The notes under the pieces are model-generated. The model had not been told where the DNA came from and made no database searches. It was given only the letters and a program-made list of their open reading frames with translations. Shown here one piece after another: positions 1 through 13,487 of a stretch of 64,000 nt of DNA. Each line of letters starts with the position of its first letter. Within the stretch, counting starts at the first letter, position 1. The DNA is from Marsupella aquatica. Taxonomy: Eukaryota; Marchantiophyta. The stretch is from assembly GCA_973895155.1 (NCBI GenBank), contig OZ316894.1:26474001-26538000 (forward strand). Direction: 5' to 3'. Made by a program: the position numbers and the translations under genes.

Positions 1-121
1 TTCAACTTGAATTTCTCGGCCTTGTTCCGACAATATCGATCTAAAGCTGCATTCAGATTCTGTAGCTCGTACATGTTTGGTTATTCTATGCCTATCATCA
101 ATTAATCGGGAGTTCGTGCAG

Positions 122-3100
122 AGAGCGATTGATGGTACATTTGGAACTCCGTCTGCAACTCGCTGGACTCCTATTCGAACACCTGTTACAGGTGGTCGTG
201 AGGTCAGTTTATCAAACCGTTTCTGTTTTTGACTAATCTCCTTAGAGTTTTTTGCGAAATGATCATTCCAATTTGTGTTCGTCGTTTGGCTCAGGGTTTC
301 AACCTCTGGTGAAGTTAAAAAATCATCGGTGATGGCTCTGTTTTATTTCTGCAGCTGTAATGTTTGTTCTTTTTCCAACACAGATGCTGAAGAGGAGAAG
401 TACCGTCCTGGACGAGGGTTGGAGTTCTGGTGGTCCTATAAGAAGGACAAGACACAAGTCAATAGTTTCTGCTACCCCATCCAACTTGAGTCAGTCAAGA
501 GGATTCGCATTTCCAGCAACCCCTCTGCCTAGTTCTTCGCTATTGAGTCTCTCCTCACCCATTGGGGCCAAGCGCAGTGAAGTTACTCCGTCTTCGCGGA
601 ATGCCTCACCGTCGGCAACCAAGGAGAAAAGTGCACTCACACCAAGTGGTAATTTCTATGTTCCGGCACAGTCAAGTGCAACAGCTCGGAAGATTTTGGA
701 GACTCTTGAAAAAATGACTCCTTCTCCAAAAGGAAAATCTTTGGGGGATGAACTAGCTTATGTAAGAGAAAGGCCTCCCACCGCATTGACAGAGGGTATG
801 CTAAATGATCAAGCTCGGAAGAGTATGACCTTTGTAGAATTCGCTAGTCCCAGTGATTCACGAGAACCAGGGCCATCTGGCAGAACTGCGGAGGAGTCGC
901 TAAGGTCTTCATTCAAGACGTCTGATCCCAGCACAAAGGTCAAGGGGAAGGGCAAGGGACCTCTACCTTCAACTGAGAACGGACCTAGTGGGCCCGGTGG
1001 ATTGTTGACAGCACAAGAAAGAACCAGCACAGCAGATTGGTCTGCTAAGCAACCGTCTGTTAGACCCAAGGAAGCAGTCATTGTGACGGCACCTGGAAGT
1101 AATAAAGGCAAAGGTTTCCGGATGAACGCAGTTTTTGAGGTAAGTAGTTCACAGTATGCTGTCCATACTACCTTTTTCAGGTGTCTCTTACCTTGGCGCT
1201 TGTCTTTTTATCCTGCAAGGCAACCGATGTGGAATTACTGTCTGACATCACTCCCGCTGTTTCTTCGTTTTGGTTATTTTCCCTTGTTTATGATGTAGCT
1301 AATATAATCGTCAGGTTCATAAGCGACAACCAAGAATGCGTTAATTTTTCCAACACAGTCCGAGGTTCTCAGCCGAATTAAGGATGGGTGCTGAAGACGT
1401 TTTTCTGTGAAGATTGGTGTGCAAGTACATCAACAAAATTATTGTAGGAAATGTTCAGTGGCGACTAAGAGGAAAGCGACTAATTATTAACAACTTATTT
1501 ACAGGAGTCCGGTTCTGAAGACGAAGGTCGTAAGAGTATGTCGCCTCCTCCGCTGGCCACTTCAAAGATGCCGACAACATCGTCCATAAGCTCAATAATT
1601 ACACCTTCAGTATTCGGGGCTGCCAAATTGAGCCCGTCAGGCCCTGGCCTACCATCCTTTCCAGTGAGTGTTCCTGCGGTGGACACAGCCAAGGCTTTCT
1701 CATCTGCATTTTCCTTCCCTACGCGTGGTTCATTGGAAGGGCCTCCCACTCCCAAGGCCATGTCACCTGCGTCAACTTCTCCAAAGGCGAACGCAGCAAC
1801 TCCTCTCTTTCAATTTGCTCAGGCAGTTGAGCCACCAGCAGCATCAGGCTCGACTACGGAGGCTAGCAGTACACGTGTGCAAGCAGAGTCACAACCTGAG
1901 ACCAAGACTGAATTTTCTTTTGGGTGCGTATGCAATTCCTCGGTAGTTCCCTCAGTCATAGGTTTTGTTTTTACGAGTTGTCTTGTCTGTACAGGAACTT
2001 GCTCTGTGTTCCAGTTCACTGAATCTTTTTTCTTCGCGTGGGTGATTACCCTCTTCTGCACAGATCTCCTGCTCCAGTGGCCTATGCAGTATCGAAATCG
2101 CAACCAACTCTTGACTTCTCAAAGGATATCTTCAAGCAAAGCTCTCCAACCCAAGCTTCATCCTCTGCTTTTGCCCCTTCTGTGTTCCCTACCTTTTCAA
2201 CCGGCGGAGGAACAAATGCTCCTGCGGCACCAACTAGTTCAAAATTGGGAGGTAAGACGATCTTTAGCAAAGATTTGGTTGAAGAGACGTAGACCCCTGT
2301 TTGGCTTAATCGCTCATGTTGTCACAAGTGTTGTAATGTAATAGCTCACATCTCGAGGATCTTGCATGAGTGGATGAGCGGAAAGCCGACTTCAAATTAG
2401 TCTTCAAATTTCGACCACAAAACCGTGTTCATTTTTCCACTCATCTCATGTTATATCTAAATGTGGATGCAGAGACCCTCTCCGCACCGGTCAGCAGTTC
2501 TTCTTTCAAACTGGCAGCAATCCCAACCAGTGCTACTTCATTGGGACAATTGTTTACCTCCAACAGTAGTTCTGCGCAGAGTCAATCTGTGACAGTCCCT
2601 TCTACGAATCTGTTTTCTAGTAACGCTGGGTCTGTTGCTGCCCCAGCAATAAATTTGTTTCCTAGTGGCTTTAAAACAGGGACATCAGTACCACCTGCTT
2701 TTGGACAGTCGAATTCGAATTCTTTTCCTTTGAGAAATCTCTCCTCCACATCAGGACCTTTAGTGTCCCCTGATTCCAAGACCTCTGTTAGTACAGGCAA
2801 CAGCAAACCCTTGGTGGATCCCGAGCGGCCGCAGAAAAGATCCATGTCTTCTTCGTTCCAGCAAGATCTCAGTAACCAGCAACAACCTCCAAATCATGTT
2901 TTCACAAGTTTTGGAATAACTCTTGCCACCTCTGCTGCTACACCAGCTATTCCGGTTACTTTTGCGGCAGGTGCTCAAAACACAAGTGCTTCGCAGGGTC
3001 TGTTTTCTGTCCCATCATTCGGTCAAGCTTCTAGTTCAGCATCACAAACTGCATCTGCCTTGCCTTCCGCAGTTGGTATTCCTGCGTTTCCATTTGGTTC

Positions 3101-3989
3101 TTCTGCAACCCCAGCAGGAACCACTTCTGCTGTGTCATCATCTGCAGGATTTGGTAGCACTCCGTCATTTCCATCGTTTCCAAGCTCTGTATTTGGTACT
3201 GTATCAAGTGGAAGTACTTTTGGTGTAACTCCAGCTCCAGCGCCGGCTCCAGTGCTAGCTCCTGCACCTTTGGCCTTTGGGTCCACAGGAACTACCCCAG
3301 CATTCGGTTCAACGAGTGCCAATTCAGTTTTTGGAGGTTTTGCATCAGAGGCCGTTTCTCAGTCTCCACCAACACCTGTTTTTGGTTCAGGATTTACATC
3401 ACCATCACCATCACCATCTCCTTCTACAAGCTCAGCTTTTTCCTTTGGAGCTTCTTCTCCGGCCTTCTCCTTCGACCCGAATGCTGCAACTTCTTCAGGA
3501 AGTGCCTTCGCGTTTGGTTCAGCAGGATCTTTCCCGTTTGCGGCCAATAAGAGTTCTCCACCTCCTGTTTTTGGTTTATCTAGCTCTGTACCTGCTTTTG
3601 GTTCCACGACGAACGGAACAATGGCAAATGATGTAGTTGTAAATGACCAATCTAACATGGATGACAATAGCATGGCGGAGGAGCCATCTCAGATGGGTGG
3701 CAGCGTGTCACCCCAACCATCTATTTTTGGTGCACAGTCAAGTGCTGGTGCGGGCTCTTTTGTTTTCGGAGCCCAGGCAGGAGCAACTGTGCAACCATTA
3801 TTTGGAGGATTCTCAAATCTAACCAATCCTGCCGGATTTGGAGCTGCACCTGCTAACCCTTTTGCGGCACAACCTGCTGGCTCCCTAGACTTTGCTGGAG
3901 GATCGTTTACTCTAGGTTCTAGTGGTGACAACAGGCCACAAAGAAAAATGTTTAAGGCTAAAAGAACCGGTGCAAAGCGAGGAAAGTAA
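122..3989 (+). CDS. NUP136: NUP136/NUP1-like FG-repeat nucleoporin, 5' end outside the window
   Basis: Exons at 122-202, 384-1139, 1505-1923, 2064-2251 and 2473-3989 join in one frame to 987 codons including the TAA stop. All introns are GT..AG. The 384 exon opens with KRRSTVLDE followed by a basic GPIRRTRHKS stretch, and later has SSATARKILETLEKMTPSPK, as in plant NUP1/NUP136 nuclear-basket proteins. The last exon is a Ser/Pro/Ala-rich disordered domain with roughly 18-20 FG dipeptides (xFGx, GFG). It ends in a basic tail, KMFKAKRTGAKRGK, like the lysine/arginine-rich end of the plant family. The known role is in the nuclear basket: mRNA export, nuclear shape and import-receptor docking. The start codon and N-terminal amphipathic region lie before base 1, and bases 1-121 look intronic. 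Naming rests on overall architecture and the two motif blocks, since FG repeats alone would not separate nucleoporins. Confidence 0.85.
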
Positions 3990-6133
3990 ATAATGTCTAA
4001 GGAGCTTCTTTTAGTGGGGGAGGTGGTGGGTTGATTTCTTTACAAAAGATACCGGTGACCTTGTCAACGATATCAGGGCTACTATCTCATGCCAGGCAGA
4101 GTTGGGCTGTTCTGTGGGTGGGTAGACGACCAACAGCCTCATACTTTAGAGGAGTTTGATCTGTCAGGTGGGGTGATTTTGGTACAGAGGAGAGAGCATA
4201 TACGGAGAGCGAGAGCGAGAGGAGAGTGTAATCATTAGGGAGTCTTTCAACATTCCGGTCATAATCAGTGGCCTACATGGATGGACTTCAAACTAGGAAT
4301 TGATGGAAGGGAGAGGCGTTGATTATCCACAAATCTTTGGTTGTGAAATAAATCTGTTTCAGGAGTCATTAGTGTGAGACTACTATATAATTATGCTCTG
4401 TTTGTTGTCTGAATTGTTTGTCCTTTTTGTTGATTCGGGATATTTGTCAGCGAGTCCCCGAGGACCATCTAACCATTCCCTTTGAAAGATCGACTAACCA
4501 CTCGCGGGAACTCCAGATACAAAATCGTCGATTTCGTTTAGCTTAAAACCTAGACATCTACACCAGGTGGAGACTGTTTTCTGTGGAGGACGTTGGGCAC
4601 GGGGCGCCTGCTGCCTGGGGTTTGGCTTCTTGAGGAATTGTGCTAGGACCTAAATTGCCAAATTTGGGTAATTTATCGTCAATGAATAATCCATTCTCAG
4701 ATGTTTAGGGATGGTGGTGGTTTCCCTAAGCCATGCCAATACAGGATAGCACTCATTGTTCACTAGGTGGACGGCTGCACTTAGCTGCAATGCTGTAGGA
4801 CCGAGAAGTTGTCGCTGAGCTTTGGCTACCAAAAGATCTAAGGGATGAAGGTCTGTCACTGATTTGTCCTCGTCTGGTGTCCTTAAGTCCCTTAAGCTCT
4901 GGTTGTACCCAAATCGGGCTGATCGGTCATGTGAGGCCGACAGGTGAAGCTATGTGCATGTACAAGGATGGGACCAGCTACTATGGTAAGGAATAGATGT
5001 AGTTCAACTTTGTAAGCAATTGCCTTTACAGGGGTAAAATCCAGTACTTAGGGCAGGGCATGTACTTCAGGTGCAAAATCGTTTTTTTAAAGCATGTGCA
5101 CAAGAAGTCAATGTACCGTATTCGTTTTTATCGTTTGAATTACGTCTTAGAGAGAAATGAGAGAGCAGTATCTAGTACTTCGATGAAATTCATACGCAGG
5201 AGGCTTGTGTCAGAGTATGAATGTCCTGCAAGTAGTAGGTCAAAGACTGCTTAGAGAGACGCTCTAGGGAAAATAATGGTGCATGAGTGGAACGGAATCA
5301 CTGTTTAAATGGTGCTGTGCAGGTCTGTCTGGATTTGTTACTCTTTTTCCTCTCCAAACAATTTGAATATAGTAAAACTGTCATTGATGTGAAGGGGCCA
5401 AAACCTGAGCAATATTTGTAGCGCCTCAACCTGAAATCTGGGTCCCCCTATTACCTGTTTCCTGTTTGGTACTCCTCATTTGGCAAAACACTCACTAGCT
5501 CCTTGAGATTTTGTGGATCTCAAGTTATGGTCTGTTGTCCATGGCAATGACAATAGCCCCACCAACAGGCCTTGGAATTGTCATGCCTAGACTACCCACT
5601 CCAGGGTGAACTTCAAATTGGAAACCAATCAACTTCTCCTATGCTCTGCTTCAATGCATCAGTGTTAGTCTTGTTTCTTGGTTCAGTAAGAGTAGAGATG
5701 GGTCTTAACTCATTACAAGTGATGACTAGTGAGGATTTTTAGAATATATATTCTCCTTAAACATGCTTAGTGGACCTACCACTGTTGGATAAGATTTGGT
5801 TCCCTATTTTTTGTCCTATTATTGTATCCAGTCAAAACCATAACTTTCGATCTGTGACTCATTTGGCAATGTTACACATAGCTTTATGTTGAAGTTGATG
5901 AGGAGCTCATGATGGTGCTACCAGCAACCACTCATGATCACCTTTTTCAAGTGCCTTCTTGGACTGAAGCGATAGGTCCTGACAACATTCTCTATATTAC
6001 CATCTTGTAAAAAAGTTTTACCTTGTTCTATTATTTGAGGTCGGGAGGTAGTTTTTTGGTTCTTGTATAGTTTGGTTTTTTCCCTTTGGGTACAAAGAAT
6101 TCAAAAACAAAAGGCAACTTTGACACTCATAAT
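3990..6133. other. 3' UTR of the nucleoporin gene and intergenic DNA
   Basis: No coding region is supported. The first few hundred bases should be the 3' UTR: AT-rich stretches and AATAAA-like words (for example gtgaaataaatct near 4347) occur before about 4480. Short ORFs in the remainder show no codon structure or recognisable motif. Confidence 0.5.
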
Positions 6134-6247
6134 GAGCCTCTTGTACTGAGGTACCTGCTGCCCACGTCCCTTGATTTTTATTGTTTCTGAGCCTCTTGTA
6201 CTTAGGTACCTGCTGCCCACCGTCCCTTGATTTATCATATTGTTTCT
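6134..6247. repeat. Two-copy tandem repeat, unit about 55-59 bp
   Basis: The unit beginning gagcctcttgtact.aggtacc and ending in ttgtttct is present twice, at about 6134-6188 and 6189-6247. The copies differ by a few substitutions and small indels. No function is evident. Confidence 0.8.
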
Positions 6248-6870
6248 AAGTGTCGCCAGAATATGAAGGAATGCCACTTTTGGGTGGGATGGATGTTTAG
6301 CCCTGGCAGGATGTGAGCCATAGACTTGTCCCACCACGTCAAACTGATCTACCACTTAGCCTAGGGGCAGCTGATGACCACAGTGTTTCTCGCCTAGATT
6401 TTAACTTGAGACTGGCGTCAAGCAGAGGTAGGCAACGGGTAGGTAGGTAAGGCTAATTAATGCTAATCCGCATTGATTAGCCTATCTAATAAAGCATGAT
6501 CAAAAGTTACAATAAAAGCCTCCCATCTAAAGCAAAGCCTCACAATGATATGTTTTTACAAAACCACATCATTTTCTGCAACAATTTCTTTTGCACAAAG
6601 AACATCATTTTTGCAATTAAATTTTTCACGTATGGATATCTGTTGTGCAACCCACAATCATGTATTTAGCTAATAAGTTATATTTTCTGATGAAACTTGC
6701 AAACAAAATATCCCTATGTTTCACTGTCTGAAAACGGACAAGCACTACATGAAGGAGGGCATGGAGCATAGATAGAGTAGTGAAGAGATCCTATTTTCAA
6801 CCAAAAATAATAAATAATAAATTATTGGGATACCAAAGAAACCCTCAACAGATACTTTCCTACACCTTTT

Positions 6871-7340
6871 TACTAACATGTACCCCAAACTACCCAATGT
6901 TATTAACCCGCCCCCCAAACAAAATTAATTATCAATCCACCCCCATTTCGTATTCGGGCATCAATTTGTATACAGGTTCTTGCTGCCATGTGGCAACTCA
7001 CTAATGGCTAGCCTTAACCACCCCCGTGACTGCCCTTCCCCTTCTCCAGTGCAGGGCGAGTCGCAGGTCTGGAGGGGCAAAAATACGTTATTTTTTGCTC
7101 CATAAGAAAACCCGACACTTCTGGCCCTCATTTTTACTCACAAAACGCAGCACAGAAGCAAAAGTGGGGCCGAGGGGGGTGGCGGCAGGTGCGGCTAGCC
7201 AATATTGAGTTGCCGCATGGCAGCATGAACAGTATACAAGGTAATACCTACCCTGAATAAGAAATGGATGGGAGGTTGATAATTAATTTTTGTTTGGGGG
7301 CATGTTACTAATAAATGGTAGTTTGGGGACACGTTAGCAT
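6871..7340. mobile_element. Foldback/MITE-like element with long inverted arms
   Basis: The left arm (6871-7013) and right arm (7193-7340) are reverse complements over about 145 bp at roughly 80% identity by eye. Anchors are the shared ctaac(a/g)tgt, cccccaaacaaaa(a)ttaattatcaa, tgctgccatg(t/c)ggcaactca and ggctagcc blocks. The spacer 7014-7192 is GC-richer and unrelated. There is no ORF, which is the form of a non-autonomous foldback or MITE. I could not fix its outer ends or a target duplication, because similarity fades gradually outside 6871 and 7340. Confidence 0.7.
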
Positions 7341-8290
7341 AAAACTCTACTTTCTTCAAGTAACTTTCACATAAACGTTTATTACGGACCCCACTAGAGG
7401 TCCCTTCCAAAATTCCTGGCACCACAGCGTGCCACGTCAACAACAACCGTAACAAACAAGACTCGTCAATTTTGTGAATCAAACTTATAGTTTTCATTCG
7501 TGTTTGTGTCAATTTGGGTGTAAATTTTGGGACGCCATGTCGTAAAAAGAAAAGTAAAAACATTAGAAATGCAAAGAGCAAGACGGTTAAAGCTGTCACT
7601 ATGTAACCGTTTTAGTTACATTTCCAATTTTAAAACTTAAATTCAAAGATTTATAAAAAGTATTTTTCATATAATAAATAATGACTAATAATTAACTTGA
7701 TAACTTCCTTGTTGAACCGCAACTCCCGGTATGTAAGGACCTCTCATATTGTACGGCCATTAATGCTGGGAAGAGCACATAGAAACCCAGGATCGGGGAG
7801 GAAGAATGGCTAGAATCTTGAAAGTTCATCTAATTTTATACTCAAAAATATTTATTCATTCTCAAAACAAAAAATACCCAATCGTTGATCTCATTGAGAT
7901 CTTTCTTTTGTGCCCTAGATCGCCTTCTAACATGGATGAATAAGATTTCTAGAGGCATTACAAAATGGATGACAAAGAATGGGAAAAATTAACAAAATAG
8001 ACGACTAGGAGGCCTTGGATTTGTTTGGATTTGTTTAATTTTTCATTTGAAAAATATGAACCTATTTGCAAAACAGACAGAACGTTTTCTATTTTCTATA
8101 CCGGCAGCTGTGGTTTAATAAGCCCTGGAGGGTCCGCCCCACAGACTGATCATCGAACTCGGCTCGCGTGCCACTCCTCGCCAATGTTTCTGATTTTGAT
8201 TGGTATCCTTCATGCCATCGGCTTTGAGCTCGGGACGGACATCGAGCCTGTTCAATCAGCATTTCCTTTCAGGGATTTTTAGGTTCGATT
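7341..8290. other. Intergenic, AT-rich, no gene seen
   Basis: Nothing recognisable on either strand. ORFs here are short and lack motif or codon structure. Confidence 0.5.
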
Positions 8291-8755
8291 GGCGAAACCA
8301 GAAGAATTTGGTCTTTTTGCTCTACTGAGCTTCGAATTGAACACTCTCTCACCTTAGAAGCCCCTCGCCGATGCTCCCTCCCACCCGAGAGAGTGGTCGT
8401 GTGGGCCTCCAGTCCTCTATCACCGTTACGGAGGCAATGTGTTTGATGATTGAAGAATTGTTGTAGTCTTCGAAATCCTGGCGGCCTTTGCTGTGCGCAG
8501 ATGACCTCTTTTCGGGGGTTTCTCCATTCTTGAGGTTGCACCATCCACCCGCTGTCTGTGGGCGAAACCAAAAGCAGAAGCGGACTACGGGATCCACAGA
8601 AGGGGAAGGACGAGAGGAAGAAGGGGCAGGTGGCGAGGCGGCCTGGAGAAGACCGACTCAAAGGGTGTACGAAAGGAAAGAGTAGCGGATAGAGAGAGCT
8701 CCGTTCGTTTGTGCGCTCAATTGCTCTCTCTTCCCTCTCTCTCTCTCTTTCAAAG
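8291..8755 (+). promoter_or_regulatory. Likely promoter/5' UTR of LEO1 with a CT microsatellite
   Basis: The region just before the LEO1 start codon carries an almost pure pyrimidine tract (ctctctcttccctctctctc, 8722-8750) that ends six bases before the ATG at 8756. CT/GA tracts in plant 5' UTRs are common. The transcription start cannot be placed from sequence alone, and I see no clear TATA box. Confidence 0.5.
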
Positions 8756-11700
8756 ATGGGGGACGACAATCGTCATGAGATGATGGAATCGCTGTTCGGG
8801 GCGGAGTCGGGTGGGTCCGACGATGAGCCGGACAATAAATCCTCCTACTCCAATGATTCCAACGCCACCAATTCTGTAAGTTCGTCGTAGTCTTTGTTCT
8901 GTGCTAAACAATGATTCCATTTCTGCGAGGCTATAGCTTTGTTGGGGCATGCGTCATTCCATCCTATTATGTTGTCAGCGTGGTCATGAACGAACCGAGA
9001 AGCTTGGATGATAAACAATGAAATCAAAACTAGGTCGACATTGGTCTGAGAGCCTCTTTGTAGATCGAGTCACGGGGCGTTGTTCTGTTACTCTGTGTAG
9101 AGTAATGAACGTTTCCATCCATGCTCTCACGTTCTTGTTGGAGCAAACACTAAGCCCGCGCTGTATTCGATACACAACAGGGTAGAGATGAGGAGGAGGG
9201 AGAAGGGGAAGGAGGGGGTGAAGTGGAGGTGGAAAGTGACCTGGATGGTGCAGAAAGCGAACGGGCTGGCAGTGACGGTGGAAGAGATGTAGAGAGTGAG
9301 GCTGAGCGTGGTGGAGTGAGCGATAGAGATGAAGTCAGCGACAGAGAAGTGGAGGAAGGTGAACCAGATGTTGAGAGTGAGGCTGAGCATGGTGGAGGAA
9401 GTGATCGGGATGAAGCTAGCGACAGAGAAGTAGAGGAAGTCGAAGGAAGTGTGAGTGGATCAGAGACCTCTCATCGTGGCGGGGCAGTGGAGTATGACGA
9501 CCACGAGGTGGATTTAGCTCGTGAGCCAAGGTATTCATTTCTGCTGTCCATCACATCATCTCTAATCCTGAGCCACTCTACATTTCGAAGAAAACCGGGC
9601 TGCCTATTATGACAACTGTTGAGTTCATTGGCATTCAATGGTTGGAAACCTTATTCTGTATTTTTTTTCTGTTCCTTTTGTGTCGATTGGTATTCCCGTC
9701 AGGACTTGTTTTCGTTTACTTTTTCTAATTTTTCGAACAACGTCTGTATCTACAGAAATCGTACTTTGTACCCTTTGTCAATTTCACATTCGAGAACGTC
9801 CTAGCTATTTGTTTTTAGAGCTCATGAAATTTGGTGGATGCAGCGAGCAAGGTGATGATGAACTGGGGGATGAACATGATAATGAACAGATCGATGATGA
9901 ACAAGGTGAAATTGAGCATGGTGATGATGAACAAGTTGAGGATGAACTGGGCGAGGATGAGCAAGGTCAGAATGAGCAGGTTGGCGAAGAGCAGGACGAT
10001 GATGAGCGTCAAGCTTCTGGTGGAGTAGCAGTTGCACGAGATGTTTTTGGTGACTCAGACGAGGATGACGAAGAGGTGGTAAGACGGGGGAGTCTTAGCA
10101 GAGAAGCTAGCCCGCTTGCAAGTCCTGAGGTGAGCCGGTGCAGAATAAGAAATAGCTGCTTGTAGATTTTAGACTTTGAGTCCGACTATTTATTTATGGC
10201 CGGGTATGGGATTCGTTTCTCATCCTCCTCAGTCGGTCGGTGTTCATGGATGTATTGATAATTACGTCTTAAATTGTGTTTAGTGCTAATAGCACTAATT
10301 ATCTCTGTTCCAGAGAGTCCAATCAGATGAGGAAAGAAGTGATCAAGAGCGGGAACCGCCTGATGAATTTGTGGGAGATGGTGATCGATATGATTCTGAC
10401 GACGACCGGCAAGCTGAGCGAAAGAGGGAAAAACCAGTTGGGCCTCCGTTGGAAATTGAAGTCCCTTTGAAGCCCCCACCCGGGAGAGCGGACCAGGTAT
10501 TGTTTGTGAGTACTGTATATGAACAGAGTATTCGATATCAGGGTGCTCCCAGCGAGGAAGTACACACTGTTTAAATCAACTCACTGTTAAGTTCACACCA
10601 ATCTCACCTATGGACCTTAATATTACATATGCTCGGTAGCTCTGAGTACTTTTAATTTAAAACCTAAGCATCGTATAATGTGACATGTCTTGGATGAGCA
10701 GCTCAACCTTGTCCGAGTTTCAAACATTATGGGTATTGAATCAAAGCCCTTTGATCCCAAAACTTACGAGGAAGAGTCAACATTCGTGACTGATGCTGAG
10801 GGGCGCAAACAACGAATCCGACTTGAAGAGAATGTTGCACGCTGGCGAATTGCTCGTAGCCGTGATGGAACCACCAGTGTAAGTATTTGCAGCACCATCT
10901 TACACGTGACACTCAAGTTTTTTCAGGGGACCTCTAGACAACTGTGAAAAATTAAAAGCTAGTCTGGCACATGCCTGCAGTCTAGTGATGGATAACACAA
11001 TCTCGTGATGTAAGGTTGGTGTACGATGACATATTGTGATGGAATTCAACACCAGCAGTGGGTTCTGTTCATTTGAATGAGATTGCTTACCGCCTAAATC
11101 AGACTATGTGTACACGTGGACTGTCTTTTCGACAGATGTAGGAAGAGTTGCAAATGAATGTGTCTGCAAGATGATGGCTTTGCCCTTAGATCTATAATGG
11201 CAACAATCCGGTTCACTGTTTTCATTCTGTCGCGCACACTTTGGAAGACTCATCGTGCAGCATCTGCCGGACCCTATCAGCTAGGGATCCCTTTGCCATG
11301 GACAAAACCAATCAAGGGATGGACCGGCAGTTTTTAAAGTTGGAAGACTCAACTATTTAGCACAAACACTCCCTAGACAACGATTGTGTGGACTTTCCAG
11401 GTCTTTACAGACAAAGACTTCACTAAACCTGCACTACATGTTAAAGAAGCTACTTTAAAAAGTCACTTACTAGAATGCAATGTAGAGGAGCATTGTGTCT
11501 CCATGCTATATATCTGCATGTCAAATCAAGCATGCTTTGACCAGTGATCTTGATGTTGCGAACCGCAGTATGAAAGCAATGCCAGGTTTGTGAAATGGTC
11601 TGATGGCAGCATGCAACTGCTTCTAGGAAACGAAGTGTTGGACTTGTCCGTGCAAGATTCTCGCCATGATCAGTCGCATCTTTTTATTCGTCATCCAAAG

Positions 11701-13487
11701 GTAAATTAGTCATAAAATCTGCTTAAACCAAGCTCTCCTTCAGTATTCCACTGTGATTCCGTATTGCACTGTCACTCTAGCGATAATACAAATGTCTTAA
11801 CGTTGTTTGGCTTCTTACTGCAGAGTCTTTTACAATCACAAGGGCGTTTGCTCCATAAGATGAAGTTTATGCCTTCTTCTTTGACTTCAAAATCACACAA
11901 ACTTCTCACTGCACTTGTGGACTCGAGGAACAAGAAGGTCCTGAAAGTAAAGAGTGTAGTCACTAACATCGACCCTGACAAAGAGAAGGAAGGACAAGAG
12001 AAGGTAAAGTCCCCCCTTTCATTGTGAGCTGATTATTGCACAGTACTGTGTGCGGAGGCAACATATCCATTGTCCAAGCTGAGTTGGAGATCTGTGGGGG
12101 ATCTTTGTTTATAAAGTTTGAAACTTTTTTCTTACAGGCAGTAGAACAGCGGATCAGAAGTAAATCAGATCTTCAAAGAAAGCAGGATAAAATCAGTCGC
12201 AAGTACAGTCACAACCCGAGCTCTGGCAGAGACACAGAATTGTCGTCAGGTTACCTTGAGGGTGCTCTAGAAGAGGTATGTCTCTTGAGCTGAATTCCAA
12301 TGATAAGGTCTCGTGCACTGGAGATAGCACAGGCAACAGAAAAGTGCTTTATGCTGTTTTTGGTCGAGCATCGATGCCTCTTGTTGTTGTGGTTGTTTTG
12401 GTGGCCACTGGTCACAATTTTACATCTACACTTTGGGTAGATTGTGGCTTTCTTTTTCGGAAGCTATTCACACCTGTTAGAAAGCTGAGTGATGAAGTTC
12501 ATATTGTAGTAACTTCGCTTGTTCAAACTATGCTGTTGTCCAGGAAGAGGAAGCAGATGACTATGATAGAGGAAACAGAAGGCACATGGATCAACGACGT
12601 TTCCAGCAGCAATTAGACGCAGAGAGAGGGGCAGAAAGACGAATAATGAATGCCAAGAGGGTATATCTTCTTTCCTACTAGATGAGTTTCGACACATTCA
12701 TCAAACCTAGAATAAGAATTGTTCTGAAATTATAATGTGATTGTTTTGCAATTAAGGCTTCTCATAGAATCTTCATCCTCCTCTCTACAGTGACTTGATA
12801 CTTAACTGTTGTTATAAACATGGTGCACTTTCACAGCAACCACCGCCACTGAGAAGGCCTCCTGTGAGTAAGCGACCTGCACCTTCAAGACGAGAATCGA
12901 TGCGAGATGTGCTGGAAGATGAGGAGGAAGAGTCTGCGTACGAGACTGATCCTGAAGCAGATGAAGAGGAGGAAATGGATGATGAAGACAGGGCCTTCAT
13001 TGACGAGGACGAGGAGGAAGAACCTAAAAGATATTCAGACAAGGGAAGGGTCAAGGATCGTGGGGAGGTAACATTCCACCCTGGTTTTACTCAATGGGTT
13101 CAGTTGTAGTGAAACAGTCCAAGATTATGCGAACATAAGATCTGTGACTGTCCTTCAAGGCTAGACGATGTGCATTCTGGCATGTGAGGTGTATGTGGCT
13201 GAATCACTACTGCCGAAAAGAATTGTTCTTATTAATCTAAGTATTCAAAACTATGCTGTATTCAGCATTGGTTTGTTATGGAAATTGTGAAAAAATGAGA
13301 ATGTCGTCCTCCTCGGTGTCTGAAGACTTGGAATTTTTGCGTTGTCCGGCAGAGGAGGCAAATTGACAGGGGTGACGAAGACAAGAAGAGGCGGCGGGAC
13401 CCATCACCAGAGCTAGAGCTGTCACCTCCAAGAAAATCAACTCAGCGGAGGAGGGTAGTAGTGAGTGAGAGTGATGAGGATGATTGA
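8756..13487 (+). CDS. LEO1: LEO1/VIP4, subunit of the Paf1 transcription elongation complex
   Basis: Exons: 8756-8875, 9181-9530, 9844-10129, 10314-10496, 10702-10878, 11569-11700, 11824-12003, 12138-12275, 12544-12660, 12837-13067 and 13353-13487. They join to 682 residues plus TGA; the known Arabidopsis VIP4 is of similar size. Residues 1 to about 290 are very acidic and repetitive ([15 protein letters not shown]-like and EDEQGQNEQ-like units). The Leo1 domain spans about 290-480: [100 protein letters not shown] and [10 protein letters not shown]. The C-terminus has a charged helix ([20 protein letters not shown]), an acidic block and a basic tail ending [10 protein letters not shown]. The family acts in the nucleus with RNA polymerase II, supporting H2B ubiquitination and H3K4/K36 methylation; in Arabidopsis it is needed for FLC expression. 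The first ATG was chosen because MGDD..MMESLFG matches the usual LEO1 N-terminus. Confidence 0.97.

Noticed and set aside
3023-3931. Antisense ORFs opposite the FG-repeat exon
   Set aside because: They are shadows of the low-complexity nucleoporin frame, without motif or splice context.
9815-10037. Antisense ORFs opposite the acidic LEO1 exon
   Set aside because: They mirror the GAT/GAA-rich repeats of LEO1 and disappear outside the exon.
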